Positions 32,455-42,186 are shown, numbered from the stretch's first letter. The stretch: DNA of 64,000 nucleotides from Clostridia bacterium (GCA_017501345.1 JAFVXC010000009.1:3658-67657), one strand, 5' to 3'. Numbers and translations are program-made. Notes: generated from the letters alone by a model not told the origin.

Positions 32455-33284
32455 GCGGGCACGCAAGGCAGTACTCGATCGATGGGCTCGTGCTTCGCGA
32501 ATCGGCGTACGGCGAAAACGACTGTATGTTCAGCCTTCTGACCGCCGAGCGCGGACGGATTACCGTGCTTGCAAAGGGCGCGCGCTCGATGAAGAGCCGT
32601 GTGCGCGGCGGTATTCAGCCCTACACCTACGGGAACTACGAGATCGCGGAGAAGAGTGGCCCCGGATGGATCCGAAGCGTTTCGGTGACCGAGTCCTTTT
32701 TCGGGCTTCGGGCGGGACTTCTTCCTTTGATGCTTGCGGCGTACCTTTCGGATATTGCGTGCGAGCTCTCGGGAGAAGGTGTTCCTGCGGACGAGCTGTT
32801 GCAGCTGACTCTGAATACGCTGTATCTTCTCTCGAACCGCATACGCCCGGACGACGAGGAGGAGATCCTGCGCATCAAGGCGGCGTACGAGCTCCGCGCG
32901 ATGGCGATCTCGGGCTATGCACCCGAGCTTTCGTGCTGCACGAGATGCGGGAAAGAGGCGCCGAGCGGTGACGGCTGGTATCTCGACGTGATGAATGGCG
33001 CGGTTCTGTGCGCGGAATGTATCAAAAAGGCGTCTGCCTCGCGCGAGCCGCTTCCCGATCCGCACGAAACGGGCACTGCGACGATCCTGATCCCGATCTC
33101 TTCGTCAGCCCTCTCTGCGATGCAGTACGTGCAGGAAGCACCGCCGAAGCGCGTATTCTCCTTCTCTCTCCCCGACACAGCTGCAAGAGAGGAGTTGTCG
33201 CGGGCATCGGAGGCATATCTCGAGCATCATCTTGAACGGACGTTCGAATCCTTGAAGTTTTTTCATACCGTACGAAAAGGGTAA
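32451..33284 (+). CDS. recO: DNA repair protein RecO
   Basis: 277 residues. N-terminal OB fold (DGLVLRESAYGENDCMFSLLT), central helical part, and a four-cysteine zinc motif in CCTRCGK and CAECIKK (near 160-190). Helps load RecA in the RecFOR pathway. era-recO order is conserved in Firmicutes. Confidence 0.92.
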   Translation: MSGHARQYSIDGLVLRESAYGENDCMFSLLTAERGRITVLAKGARSMKSRVRGGIQPYTYGNYEIAEKSGPGWIRSVSVTESFFGLRAGLLPLMLAAYLSDIACELSGEGVPADELLQLTLNTLYLLSNRIRPDDEEEILRIKAAYELRAMAISGYAPELSCCTRCGKEAPSGDGWYLDVMNGAVLCAECIKKASASREPLPDPHETGTATILIPISSSALSAMQYVQEAPPKRVFSFSLPDTAAREELSRASEAYLEHHLERTFESLKFFHTVRKG

Positions 33285-33353
33285 AGGGCTTACACGACGC
33301 CGCTTTGGACGCATCCGTCCGAGCCACACGCAACAAAAGCCATAGAATGAAAT

Positions 33354-35750
33354 ATGAAATTATCCGAAAAAAGTAAAGTAAAGCTTGAATTTGATAAAAT
33401 ACTACAGCGGCTTGCCGACTGCGCGATGACGGACGGGGCAAAGCGGATGGCGCTGTCGCTTGAGCCCGAGGAGGCGCCCGAGCGCGTTTTGCGCAGGCAG
33501 AGACGAACGACCGATGCGCGGCGTCTTTGTGACAGCAAGGGAATGCCGTCGTTCGGGATGATCGTTGACATCGCTGATGCGTGTGAGCGCGCCGTCAAGG
33601 GTGCAACGCTCAGCACGCGTGAGCTGCTTGACGTCGCAAACGTATGGCGTACGGCACGGCTGCTGCTCGATTATATCCACACGAACCGTAATTTCGACAC
33701 CTCACTTGACGAGATCTTTTCGCGCCTCATTGCAAATCATCGCTTTGAGCAGCGCGTATCGAAAACGATCATTTCGGAGGATATGATCGCGGATGAGGCG
33801 AGCCCGACGCTTGCCGATATCCGCAGGAAGATGCGCCACGAGAACGTTCGCATCAAGAGCTCGCTCCAACAGTATATCACGGGGGGCGGCTCGAAGTATC
33901 TGCAGGACAATATCGTGACGATGCGCGGTGGGCGTTACGTCATTCCCGTTAAGATCGAGCACAAAAACGAGGTGCGCGGTCTTCTTCACGATACCTCTGC
34001 ATCGGGGGCTACGGTCTTCATCGAGCCGATGGAGGTCGTCGAGGCGAACAACGAGCTTCGTCATCTCGAGACGCGCGAGCAGAGAGAGATTGAGCGGATC
34101 CTCCACGAGCTTTCGCAGGAGGTCGGCGCGGCATCGACAACGCTGAATCTGAATGTCCGTAACATCAACGAGCTTGCATTTTATTTCGCGTGCGGAGAGC
34201 TGTCGCATCGGATGCGCGGTGTTCAGCCCGTTCTGTCGGGTGACCGCTCGCTGAATCTCATCCGATTCCGCCATCCCCTGATCGACAAAAGGAAGGTCGT
34301 TCCCGTGGACGTATATCTCGGCAAGGGATTTGATACAATGGTGATCACGGGCCCGAATACGGGCGGTAAGACGGTTACTCTGAAGACGCTTGGGCTGTCT
34401 GCCCTGATGGCACAGTCGGGGCTTCACATTCCTGCCGACGAGGGCTCGTCGATCTGCCTCTTTGATACCGTGCTTGCCGATATCGGTGACGAGCAGAGCA
34501 TTGAACAGTCGCTCTCCACCTTCTCGTCGCATATGGTGCATATCGTCGATATCCTCGGGGACGTGACAGACCGCTCGCTCGTGCTCTTTGACGAGCTCGG
34601 CGTCGGAACCGATCCCGTTGAGGGTGCGGCGCTTGCGATCGCTGTGATCGAATCTGTACGCGAAAGGGGCGCGCTTTGCGCGGCAACGACGCACTATGCC
34701 GAGCTGAAGGCGTACGCGCTTGAGACGGAGGGTGTGACGAATGCGGCGTGTGAATTTGACGTCGAGACCCTGCGCCCGACCTACCGCCTCGTGATCGGCT
34801 CGCCCGGAAAATCAAACGCGTTCGCGATCTCGGAGCGACTCGGACTGCCGAAGGAGATCCTCGACCGTGCGAAGGGATACGTCAACGCCGATAACAAGCG
34901 CTTTGAGAACGTGATCGAGACGCTCGAAAGAGAGCGCGTGCTGATGGAGAAGAACCGCCGTGAGGCGGAGCGTCTCCGAGCGGATTACACGCGGCTTTCG
35001 GAGGAGTCGGGGCGTGCTGTCGCACAGAAGGAGCGTGAGGCAGAGGCGGCACTCGAACGGGCGCGCGCCGAAGCGAAGGCGCTCCTCGAAAGCGCACGTG
35101 CCTCAAGCGAATACGTGCTTGCAGAGCTGGAAAAGGTGCGCCGCGCGAGGGAATCCGACCGACTTGGGGAAGAGCTTGAGGAGGCAAGACGAGAGATCCG
35201 AAGCCGTCTCCGTGAGCAGGACAACCGTGTCAATCCCGTTGAAACGAAGAAGCGCCGTGAGGACTACGTCCTGCCGCGCGCCCTCAAGGCGGGAGATGAG
35301 GTGACGGTAGTCAGCCTCGGCGTGAACGGATACCTGCTTGCAGATCCCGACAAGAACGGCAACGTGTCCGTAAAGGCGGGGATCATCAAAACAAAGGTGA
35401 ACGTGAGCGATCTGATGCTGGTCGAGAACGTACCGACCGTGACCGATGACAAGGGAAAGACGCGTCCCGCATCAAAATATGCGTCTTATGCAGGCGTTTT
35501 CCGTGCCGCCTCGTATGAGATCGACCTACGCGGACTTACGGGCGACGAGGGCTGGATGCGTGTAGATAAATATCTCGATGAGGCACAGCTGTCGGGACTG
35601 CAGACCGTGCATCTGATCCACGGAAAGGGAACGGGTGCCCTGCGGCGCGAGCTTTGGAATCGGCTCGGAAACGACGACCGCGTTGCCTCCTACCGCCTTG
35701 GCAAGCAGGGAGAGGGAGACAGCGGCGTGACCGTCGTCGAGCTGCGGTAA
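33354..35750 (+). CDS. mutS2: MutS2 (ribosome/DNA-structure ATPase with Smr nuclease domain)
   Basis: 798 residues. Clamp and core helices, ATPase with Walker A GPNTGGKT near 330, Walker B LVLFDELGVGTDP near 405, a long coiled-coil (about 510-625) and a C-terminal Smr domain with IDLRGLTGDEG near 723 and IHGKGTGALR near 755. MutS2 suppresses homologous recombination and, in Bacillus, acts on collided ribosomes. No mutL nearby. Confidence 0.95.
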   Translation: MKLSEKSKVKLEFDKILQRLADCAMTDGAKRMALSLEPEEAPERVLRRQRRTTDARRLCDSKGMPSFGMIVDIADACERAVKGATLSTRELLDVANVWRTARLLLDYIHTNRNFDTSLDEIFSRLIANHRFEQRVSKTIISEDMIADEASPTLADIRRKMRHENVRIKSSLQQYITGGGSKYLQDNIVTMRGGRYVIPVKIEHKNEVRGLLHDTSASGATVFIEPMEVVEANNELRHLETREQREIERILHELSQEVGAASTTLNLNVRNINELAFYFACGELSHRMRGVQPVLSGDRSLNLIRFRHPLIDKRKVVPVDVYLGKGFDTMVITGPNTGGKTVTLKTLGLSALMAQSGLHIPADEGSSICLFDTVLADIGDEQSIEQSLSTFSSHMVHIVDILGDVTDRSLVLFDELGVGTDPVEGAALAIAVIESVRERGALCAATTHYAELKAYALETEGVTNAACEFDVETLRPTYRLVIGSPGKSNAFAISERLGLPKEILDRAKGYVNADNKRFENVIETLERERVLMEKNRREAERLRADYTRLSEESGRAVAQKEREAEAALERARAEAKALLESARASSEYVLAELEKVRRARESDRLGEELEEARREIRSRLREQDNRVNPVETKKRREDYVLPRALKAGDEVTVVSLGVNGYLLADPDKNGNVSVKAGIIKTKVNVSDLMLVENVPTVTDDKGKTRPASKYASYAGVFRAASYEIDLRGLTGDEGWMRVDKYLDEAQLSGLQTVHLIHGKGTGALRRELWNRLGNDDRVASYRLGKQGEGDSGVTVVELR

Positions 35751-35840
35751 TAAACAGAGCAATTTACACTTATATAGCTGTATAAAATTGTTGAAAATCG
35801 ACAAAACCGCCGATTTTGAACGAAAAAACGAAAAAAGTGT

Positions 35841-35869
35841 TTTACAAATGTCGAAAAGTATGGTATAAT
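35841..35869 (+). promoter_or_regulatory. Promoter of the PRPP synthetase gene
   Basis: TTTACA (35841-35846), 17-bp spacer, TATAAT (35864-35869), upstream of a GGGAGG ribosome binding site. Confidence 0.83.
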
Positions 35870-35914
35870 GAGTTTGTTAGAGTCGGGTAACCCTCTTTGG
35901 GAGGCACCGACGAA

Positions 35915-37108
35915 ATGCTTCTTGACGTAAAGAAAGGAACGGACAACGGTATGCGTGATTCACAGGTTGCAGAGCTGAGTGTCATCGGTATGCGAGGCTG
36001 CGAGGACTTCGTAAAGCAGGTCGACTATTATTTGAGAGAATGGAGACGCCACAGCGGAGACGAAACCTTTGTTGTCGACGTGGAATGCCCCCGCTTCGGA
36101 ACCGGAGAGGGTAAGGCACTGATCCACGAATCTATGCGCGGACACGACGTTTACATCATCTGCGATATTTTCAACTACGGTGTGACATACAAGATGCGCG
36201 GAATGACCGTTCCGTTGAGCCCGGACGAGCATTACGCCGATCTGAAGCGTATCATTGCCGCAATGGCAGGCAAGGCACACCGCATTACGGTCATTATGCC
36301 GATGCTGTACGAGGGCAGACAGCACAAGCGCTCCTCCCGCGAGTCGCTTGACTGCGCACTGATGCTACAGGAGCTGCACGCGATGGGTGTTTCGAACATC
36401 CTGACGATCGACGCGCACGACCCCCGTGTCCAGAATGCGATCCCGCTTGTCGGCTTTGACGACGTTCGCCCTGCATATCAGATGATCAAAGCGCTCGTTC
36501 GCGCAGTGCCCGATATCCGACTTGAAAACGATAATCTGATGATCATCTCGCCCGACGAGGGTGCGATGAGCCGCTGTATGTATTATTCCTCGGTGCTTGG
36601 TGTGGACATCGGTATGTTCTATAAGCGCAGAGACTATTCGGTTGTCATCGGCGGTAAGAATCCGATCGTTGCACACGAATACCTCGGTGCCGATCTCACC
36701 GGCAAGGATGCGATCATCGTGGACGATATGATCTCCTCGGGCGAATCGCTGCTTGACGTTGCAAGCAAGCTGAAGGAGAAGGGTGCGAAGCGCATCTTTG
36801 CATTTGCTTCCTTTGGTCTCTTTACTGACGGATACGATAAATTTGACGAGGCGTATAAGAACGGCACGATCACGCGCATCTTCACGACCAACACGGTCTA
36901 CCGTGCGCCCGAGCTGCTCGCGCGTCCGTGGTATTACGAGGTCAATATGTGCAAATATATGGCGTACTTCATCGATACGATGAATCACGACGGCTCGATC
37001 TCGACCCTCCTGAACCCCATCAATCGCATCAACGCGCTGATGGAGCGCCACCGCAAGGAGCTGGAGCATCAGCCCGGAAGCCAGATCAAGATGGAACTGA
37101 AGAACTGA
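35915..37108 (+). CDS. prs: Ribose-phosphate pyrophosphokinase, long form
   Basis: 397 residues from ATG 35915 (GGGAGG upstream); 35951 is a second possible start. Contains the ATP loop (PMLYEGRQHKR), the DAHDPRVQNAIP segment, and the PRPP-binding DDMISSGESLLDVASKL near 270. Typical Prs is about 315 residues; this one has an extra N-terminal stretch and a C-terminal extension after residue 360 that a number of Clostridia share. Makes PRPP from ribose-5-phosphate and ATP for nucleotide, His and Trp synthesis. Single-gene transcript with its own promoter and terminator. Confidence 0.88.
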   Translation: MLLDVKKGTDNGMRDSQVAELSVIGMRGCEDFVKQVDYYLREWRRHSGDETFVVDVECPRFGTGEGKALIHESMRGHDVYIICDIFNYGVTYKMRGMTVPLSPDEHYADLKRIIAAMAGKAHRITVIMPMLYEGRQHKRSSRESLDCALMLQELHAMGVSNILTIDAHDPRVQNAIPLVGFDDVRPAYQMIKALVRAVPDIRLENDNLMIISPDEGAMSRCMYYSSVLGVDIGMFYKRRDYSVVIGGKNPIVAHEYLGADLTGKDAIIVDDMISSGESLLDVASKLKEKGAKRIFAFASFGLFTDGYDKFDEAYKNGTITRIFTTNTVYRAPELLARPWYYEVNMCKYMAYFIDTMNHDGSISTLLNPINRINALMERHRKELEHQPGSQIKMELKN

Positions 37109-37118
37109 AAATAAATTC

Positions 37119-37153
37119 GAAAACCCGAAAGACACAGGATCTTTCGGGTTTTC
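37119..37153 (+). terminator. Terminator of prs
   Basis: GAAAACCCGAAAGA/TCTTTCGGGTTTTC stem with flanking A and T tracts. Confidence 0.87.
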
Positions 37154-37196
37154 TTAAGCAGGGAAGAAAATATTTTCGGAAATTTTTCGAGGCTTT

Positions 37197-37224
37197 GCAA
37201 CCGGAACCCTCCTTTTTGCGAGTA
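37197..37224 (+). promoter_or_regulatory. Candidate ECF-type autoregulated promoter
   Basis: GCAACC (37197-37202), 16-bp spacer, CGAGTA (37219-37224). ECF sigma promoters typically have an AAC core at -35 and CG-rich -10 start at 16-17 bp. It sits just before the sigma gene, with no vegetative promoter in view after the prs terminator. Confidence 0.55.
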
Positions 37225-37247
37225 GAGGATGAAGAGAGGTGGTGCAG

Positions 37248-37790
37248 ATGGAGGATAAGGACATCATAGAGCTGTATTTCGAGCGGTCGGAGCGGGCGAT
37301 CGACGCAACGGCGGAGAAATACGGCGCTTATTGTCACGCCATTGCGCGAAATCTGCTCGGAAGCGACGCGGATGCCGAGGAATGCGTGAACGATACGTGG
37401 CTGTCGACCTGGAACAGCATTCCGCCGAACCGCCCATCGGTGCTTCGTACCTATCTCGGAAAGCTCGTGCGGCGGCTCTCGGTCAATCGCATCCGCTACC
37501 GTACCGCAGAAAAGCGCGGAGGAGGGGAGATACCGCTCATTCTTGATGAGCTTTCGGAATGCCTCTCTGACGAGGAGCGTGAAACGGACGATCTCACAAA
37601 AGAGGCACTCCACCGTTTCCTCACGGAGCTCGGAGAGCGCGATCGACGCGTCTTTCTGCTACGCTACTTTTACGGCGAGCCGATCCGGGAGATCGCAAAT
37701 CGCTTCGGCTTCAGCGAAAGCCGAGTCAAATCCATACTGTATCGGGCAAGGGAACGCCTACGGTGCGTTCTCGAGTCCGAGCGGCTTTGA
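37248..37790 (+). CDS. ECF-like RNA polymerase sigma factor
   Basis: 180 residues. Region 2 (residues ~15-80: HAIARNLLGSDADAEECVNDTWLSTWNSIPP) and region 4 (~125-175: RVFLLRYFYGEPIREIANRFGFSESRVKSILYRARERL, a helix-turn-helix). No sigma region 1 or 3. Start at the ATG 8 nt after GAGAGG; GTG 37239 is less likely. Followed 21 bp later by a membrane-anchored serpin gene in the place where an anti-sigma factor is normally found. Confidence 0.9.
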   Translation: MEDKDIIELYFERSERAIDATAEKYGAYCHAIARNLLGSDADAEECVNDTWLSTWNSIPPNRPSVLRTYLGKLVRRLSVNRIRYRTAEKRGGGEIPLILDELSECLSDEERETDDLTKEALHRFLTELGERDRRVFLLRYFYGEPIREIANRFGFSESRVKSILYRARERLRCVLESERL

Positions 37791-37811
37791 ATAAGATTGA
37801 AGGAGGTTATA

Positions 37812-39317
37812 ATGAGACCCGAGGATTTATTCGACCGCATCGGAGACGCGGACGACGCGTACGTAGCCGATGCGAGGCATAAAAAGAAAAAACGCCCGTG
37901 GATCCCCGTATCGGCGGTTGCCGCCGCGCTCGCTCTTGTGATCCTTATTTGCGCATTCCTTCAGCCGTGGAACGGAGGATCCCCGTTTTCCGAAACCACG
38001 GGGCGGTATACGCAGAACCCGATAGACCCCAATCTTCGATATGACTCTGTGCTCCTTGCCCCGTTTACGCTTATGGCGAGAGGATATCCCGCGATGGCGC
38101 AGTATCCATCGGAAGATTCACTCGTTGAAAATTACGAGAAGTGGTCGGAGGATTACGACGTGTGGTGGCAGGAGAGACGCGCACAGAAAGAAGCGTTTCG
38201 GTCGCTCGAAAGCCTTCCGACGGCGTTTTTCAAATCCTTGACCCGCACGATGCTCGGTGAAGCCGAAGGGGCGAACGTGCTTTGCTCGCCCGTGAATATT
38301 TATATGGCGCTGGCGATGCTCGCTGAGACGGTCGAGGGAGAGAGCAGACGAGAGATCCTCGATGTGCTCGGGGAAGAGAGCATTGAATCGCTCCGCATAA
38401 CGGCGGGGGCGATCTGGAACGCGCATTACTGCGACGATGGTGCAGTAACAAGCATTCTCGCGTCGTCGGTGTGGCTCGACAAGGATATTTCCTACGTTAC
38501 GGAAACGGTAGAGCGGATCGCGGAGCTGTATTACGCATCCTCCTTCCAAGGAGAAATGGGCTCGGAGGAGTATAACGAGGCGCTTCGTGCTTGGATCAAT
38601 ACGCAGACGGGAGGCATTCTTTCAGAGGGGCTGGAGTCGCTCGAAATGTACCCCGAGACGGTATTTGCGCTTGCCACGACGGTTTATTATACCGCAAGAT
38701 GGCAGCACGTGTTTGAAGAGGCGGAAAACGATCAGCGTGTTTTCCACGGTGCTTCGGGTGACGTACTAAGCGACTATATGAACCGTGTATCATTCGGGCA
38801 GTATTATTGGGGTGAAGAATACTCCGCGATCTCCCTCCCCTTTGCGGAGGGCGGCTCAATGTATTTCGTTTTGCCCGATGAGGGGAAAACGGTCGACGAC
38901 GTGCTTATGGGAAGTGATCTTTATGAGCTGCTTGAACAGCAGAGCCTCTCTGAAAAGGCGCAGCACTGCAAGATCACGATGCATATTCCCAAGTTTGACG
39001 TTTCCTCGCAAAGAGAGCTTTCGTCCGTGATCCAAGAAATGGGCGTAACGTCGGTGTTCTCTTCACACAGTGCGGATTTTTCACCTCTCTTTGGTGAAGG
39101 CTCGGGCGGCGTTGCGCTCAGTGAGGTGCAACACGGTGTGCGCGTTGCGATCGACGAGGAGGGCGTTGTGGCGGCGGCATATACGGTTATGCTTGACGCG
39201 GGCTCTGCGGCGCCGCAGGACGAGGTCGAATTCACTGTTGACCGTCCGTTTCTCTTTGTCATTACCTCCGAGGTCGGGCTACCGCTTTTCGTCGGGGTCG
39301 TGAATAACCTGAAATAA
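37812..39317 (+). CDS. Membrane-anchored serpin with anti-sigma-like N-terminus
   Basis: 501 residues, start behind AAGGAGG. Residues 1-30 form a short cytoplasmic tail (EDLFDRIGDADDAYVADA, then KKKKRPW), 31-50 a membrane helix, 51-~135 a linker, and ~135-501 a full serpin fold: NVLCSPVNIYMALAMLAE, TVYYTARW, hinge DEEGVVAAAYTV near 448-459, and FTVDRPFLFVI near 474. The hinge has small residues at P12-P10 as in inhibitory serpins; P1 is probably Ser or a neighbour around residue 466. The N-terminal tail resembles those of anti-sigma partners encoded after ECF genes in Clostridia. Role as a protease-sensing anti-sigma is inference. Confidence 0.88.
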   Translation: MRPEDLFDRIGDADDAYVADARHKKKKRPWIPVSAVAAALALVILICAFLQPWNGGSPFSETTGRYTQNPIDPNLRYDSVLLAPFTLMARGYPAMAQYPSEDSLVENYEKWSEDYDVWWQERRAQKEAFRSLESLPTAFFKSLTRTMLGEAEGANVLCSPVNIYMALAMLAETVEGESRREILDVLGEESIESLRITAGAIWNAHYCDDGAVTSILASSVWLDKDISYVTETVERIAELYYASSFQGEMGSEEYNEALRAWINTQTGGILSEGLESLEMYPETVFALATTVYYTARWQHVFEEAENDQRVFHGASGDVLSDYMNRVSFGQYYWGEEYSAISLPFAEGGSMYFVLPDEGKTVDDVLMGSDLYELLEQQSLSEKAQHCKITMHIPKFDVSSQRELSSVIQEMGVTSVFSSHSADFSPLFGEGSGGVALSEVQHGVRVAIDEEGVVAAAYTVMLDAGSAAPQDEVEFTVDRPFLFVITSEVGLPLFVGVVNNLK

Positions 39318-39327
39318 TCAGATCAAG

Positions 39328-39360
39328 CAAAAAATCGGCTGAATTTCAGCCGATTTTTTG
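39328..39360. terminator. Bidirectional terminator, serpin gene and BCAA operon
   Basis: CAAAAAATCGGCTGA/TCAGCCGATTTTTTG perfect stem between convergent genes; on the minus strand it ends the 13-kb leu/ilv operon. Confidence 0.9.
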
Positions 39361-39376
39361 TTTGGTTCAAATGCGA

Positions 39377-39754
39377 TCAATCAACGAGAGCAATGACCTC
39401 GACCTCGACGAGTGCGCCCTTGGGGAGATCCTTTACCGCAACGCAGGAGCGTGCGGGCTTCGATGAAAAATACTTGCCGTAGATGCCGTTGAAGACTGCG
39501 AAATCCTTGATATCCGCGAGGAAGCAGGTGGTCTTTACCGCCTTATCAAAGGACGAGCCTGCCGCCGCGAGGACTGCCGCGAGATTCTGCATGACCTGCT
39601 CGGTCTGACCTTCGATGTCTGTGGCGACAATGTCGCCGACCTTCGGGTCGATCGCGATCTGACCCGAGGTGTAGAGAATGCCGTTTGCGACGACTGCCTG
39701 CGAGTAAGGGCCGATCGCCGCAGGTGCTTTATCGGTTGCGATTTTGTTCATCAT
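39377..39754 (-). CDS. ridA: RidA-family enamine/imine deaminase
   Basis: 125 residues with RidA signatures: AIGPYSQAVVANG near 15, YTSGQIAIDP near 30, the catalytic Arg in KPARSCVAVKDLPKGALVEVEVIA near 105. RidA hydrolyses 2-aminoacrylate and 2-iminobutyrate released by PLP enzymes such as threonine dehydratase. It directly follows ilvA, the main source of these intermediates. Last gene of the operon. Confidence 0.94.
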   Translation of the reverse strand: MMNKIATDKAPAAIGPYSQAVVANGILYTSGQIAIDPKVGDIVATDIEGQTEQVMQNLAAVLAAAGSSFDKAVKTTCFLADIKDFAVFNGIYGKYFSSKPARSCVAVKDLPKGALVEVEVIALVD

Positions 39755-39778
39755 ATCAAAAAACCTCTTTTCTATGTA

Positions 39779-40972
39779 TTACAGCAGCTTGAATTCTGCC
39801 TCGACGAGAGCTGCCTTGATCTCCTCGATGTGTTCGAAGTTCCTCGTTTCAAGCACAATGCGGAGATAACAGCCGTTGACGTCCGAGCCTGCCTCGGCAC
39901 GCTCGTGGTGCACCGAAATGACGTTGCCGCCGAGATCAGCGATGATGCGCGAGACGTTTTTGAGCTGACCGGGCTTATCGACGAGCTCGATCATAAGCTG
40001 GCAGGTTCTGCCCGACATCAGAAGACCTCTCTTGATGACGCGGTCGAGGATCGTTACGTCGATGTTGCCGCCCGAGAGGACGCAAACGACCTTCTTACCC
40101 TTAAGGTCGATCTTGCCGAACATCGCCGCCGCGACCGATACGGCACCCGCGCCCTCGGTGACGAGCTTCTGCTGCTCCATCAGGGCGAGGATCGCCGCCG
40201 CGATCTCGTCGTCGGTGACGGTTACGATTTCGTCGACGTATTTTTCACAGATCTCGTACGTGAGAGAACCGGGCTTTTTGACCGCGATGCCGTCCGCAAT
40301 GGTCGAGACCCGCGGAAGCTCCTCGATCTGGTGATCGTGTACCGAGTTGTACATCGACGGAGCACCCGCCGCCTGCACGCCGTAAACCTTGACGTTCGGA
40401 TTGATCGTTTTCAGGGTGTACGCAATGCCCGAGATCAGTCCGCCGCCGCCGATCGGAACGATCACGGCATCCATCTCGGGAACCTGCTCGGCAAGCTCAA
40501 GGGCGATCGTGCCCTGACCTGCGATCACGTCCTCGTCGTCAAAGGGATGGATGAAGGAGTAGCCCATCTCGTCACGGAGCTCGAGCGCCCTTCTGTAAGC
40601 GTCGTCGTAAACGCCCTCAACGAGGCAGACCTCTGCGCCGTAGCTCTTGGTCGCCTCAACCTTCGAGATCGGTGCGCCGTCGGGGAGACAGATCACAGCC
40701 TTGATGCCGTTTTTCTGTGCGGCGAGCGCAACGCCCTGTGCGTGGTTGCCCGCCGAGCAGGCGATGACTCCGCGCGCCTTCTCCTCGTCCGTGAGACGGG
40801 ACATTTTATAGTAGGAGCCGCGCACCTTGAAGGACCCCGTGACCTGCAGGTTTTCGGTTTTCAGATAGATCTCCGCATCGGTGCGGATCTTCGGGGCGTA
40901 GATCACGTCGGTCTTTCGGATGACGTTTTTCAGCGCGTAGCTCGCGCGATATACACTGTCAAGAGTAAGCAT
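39779..40972 (-). CDS. ilvA: Threonine ammonia-lyase with ACT domain
   Basis: 397 residues. PLP domain with the Schiff-base lysine in TGSFKVRGSY near 48, SAGNHAQGVA near 73 and the GGGGLISGIA phosphate loop near 182. C-terminal ACT domain from ~325 (MIELVDKPGQLKNVSRIIADLGGNVISVHHER). Makes 2-oxobutanoate for isoleucine. The short single-ACT form resembles TdcB/short IlvA types. Its ACT domain may bind isoleucine or valine. Confidence 0.93.
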   Translation of the reverse strand: MLTLDSVYRASYALKNVIRKTDVIYAPKIRTDAEIYLKTENLQVTGSFKVRGSYYKMSRLTDEEKARGVIACSAGNHAQGVALAAQKNGIKAVICLPDGAPISKVEATKSYGAEVCLVEGVYDDAYRRALELRDEMGYSFIHPFDDEDVIAGQGTIALELAEQVPEMDAVIVPIGGGGLISGIAYTLKTINPNVKVYGVQAAGAPSMYNSVHDHQIEELPRVSTIADGIAVKKPGSLTYEICEKYVDEIVTVTDDEIAAAILALMEQQKLVTEGAGAVSVAAAMFGKIDLKGKKVVCVLSGGNIDVTILDRVIKRGLLMSGRTCQLMIELVDKPGQLKNVSRIIADLGGNVISVHHERAEAGSDVNGCYLRIVLETRNFEHIEEIKAALVEAEFKLL

Positions 40973-40986
40973 AACTATAACCTTTC

Positions 40987-42177
40987 TTAAAGCAAGCTTT
41001 CAATGAACTGCTCGGCACATCTTGCCGAACGGTAGCCGCGGCGAAGTGCGAAGGCCTCCGCGTCGATCTTCAGCTGCTCGGGATCGTATGAGAGATGATA
41101 TTTTTCGGCAAGCTCGAAAATGATCTCGAGATACAGTGCCTTATTGGGCTTTTCAAAGCGAACCGTGAGTCCGAAGCGCTCTGAGAGCGACAGTGTTTCC
41201 TGTACGGTGTCGTTGCGATGCAGATCGTCGCCGCTGTCGCGGTCGGAGAAGGACTCCTTCACGATGTGACGGCGGTTCGACGTTGCGTAGATCACGGCGT
41301 TCTTTGCCTTTGCCGATGCCGACCCCTCGAGCGCAGCCTTCAGCATACTGAAGTTGTCGTCGTTCTGAAGGAAGGAGAGATCGTCGATGAAAATAATGAA
41401 GTGCAGGGGATTGCCGCTGATCTTGCCCATCACGTAGGGGAGGTAGGAGAGCTGATCCTTACGCACCTCAATGAGGCGGAGGCCCTTATCGTAGAAGGCA
41501 TTTGCGACCGCCTTGACTGTCGAGGATTTGCCCGTACCCGCGTCGCCGTAAAGAAGCGCGTTTGCCGCAGGCTTGCCCGACAGAAACGCCTCGGTGTTAT
41601 CGAGGATCTTTTTCCGTTCGTCCTCGTATCCGACGAAGGAGTCGAGGGAGATCGCATCGGCACTGATGATCGGCTCGATCTCGTGCTCGTCCGACAGACG
41701 GAACATTCCGTACGAGGAAAAGATACCGTAGCCGTAGGTCTCGATCGATTCTACGCGCGCGTCGTACGCCGCGCGAAGTCCCGATGCGTCACCGACGCGA
41801 TAGGCGGGCATATAGCCCGAGTACTGGAGATCGTCGCGGAAGTCATCCATCGTGAGGGAGGAGAACTCGGCAAGCGCCTCGAGCTCTGCGTCGACCGTGG
41901 CGGAAAGATACTTGTCGATCTTGCGACCGTGAGCACAATGGGTAACGTATACGTTTTCATCCTCAAATACGAGCTTGCGGACCGCCGACGTAAGATTGCC
42001 GCCGAGGCGGTAGATCTCTCCGACGAATTCTCCGTAGGCACTGAGCCTCAGGGGCTCCTCGCGCGAGGAGGTGATGCGGTTGTATTCGATAAATTTCTGC
42101 ATCAGGGGATGCTTCAGAACGCCGCGGAAAACGCTGAAAGCGCAGAAGCTGTAATAAATTTCGCGAACGCGTGACAT
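40987..42177 (-). CDS. DUF815-family AAA ATPase
   Basis: 396 residues. Walker A LLYGDAGTGKSS near 205, Walker B HFIIFIDDLSF near 255, sensor region VIYATSNRRHIVKESF, and an N-terminal helical half that includes the segment with YVTHCAHGRK. Matches the DUF815 family of predicted ATPases of unknown substrate. It starts 10 bp after leuB and ends 15 bp before ilvA, so it is embedded in the branched-chain operon. A link to that pathway is only contextual. Confidence 0.85.
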   Translation of the reverse strand: MSRVREIYYSFCAFSVFRGVLKHPLMQKFIEYNRITSSREEPLRLSAYGEFVGEIYRLGGNLTSAVRKLVFEDENVYVTHCAHGRKIDKYLSATVDAELEALAEFSSLTMDDFRDDLQYSGYMPAYRVGDASGLRAAYDARVESIETYGYGIFSSYGMFRLSDEHEIEPIISADAISLDSFVGYEDERKKILDNTEAFLSGKPAANALLYGDAGTGKSSTVKAVANAFYDKGLRLIEVRKDQLSYLPYVMGKISGNPLHFIIFIDDLSFLQNDDNFSMLKAALEGSASAKAKNAVIYATSNRRHIVKESFSDRDSGDDLHRNDTVQETLSLSERFGLTVRFEKPNKALYLEIIFELAEKYHLSYDPEQLKIDAEAFALRRGYRSARCAEQFIESLL

Positions 42178-42186
42178 ACGTACCTC

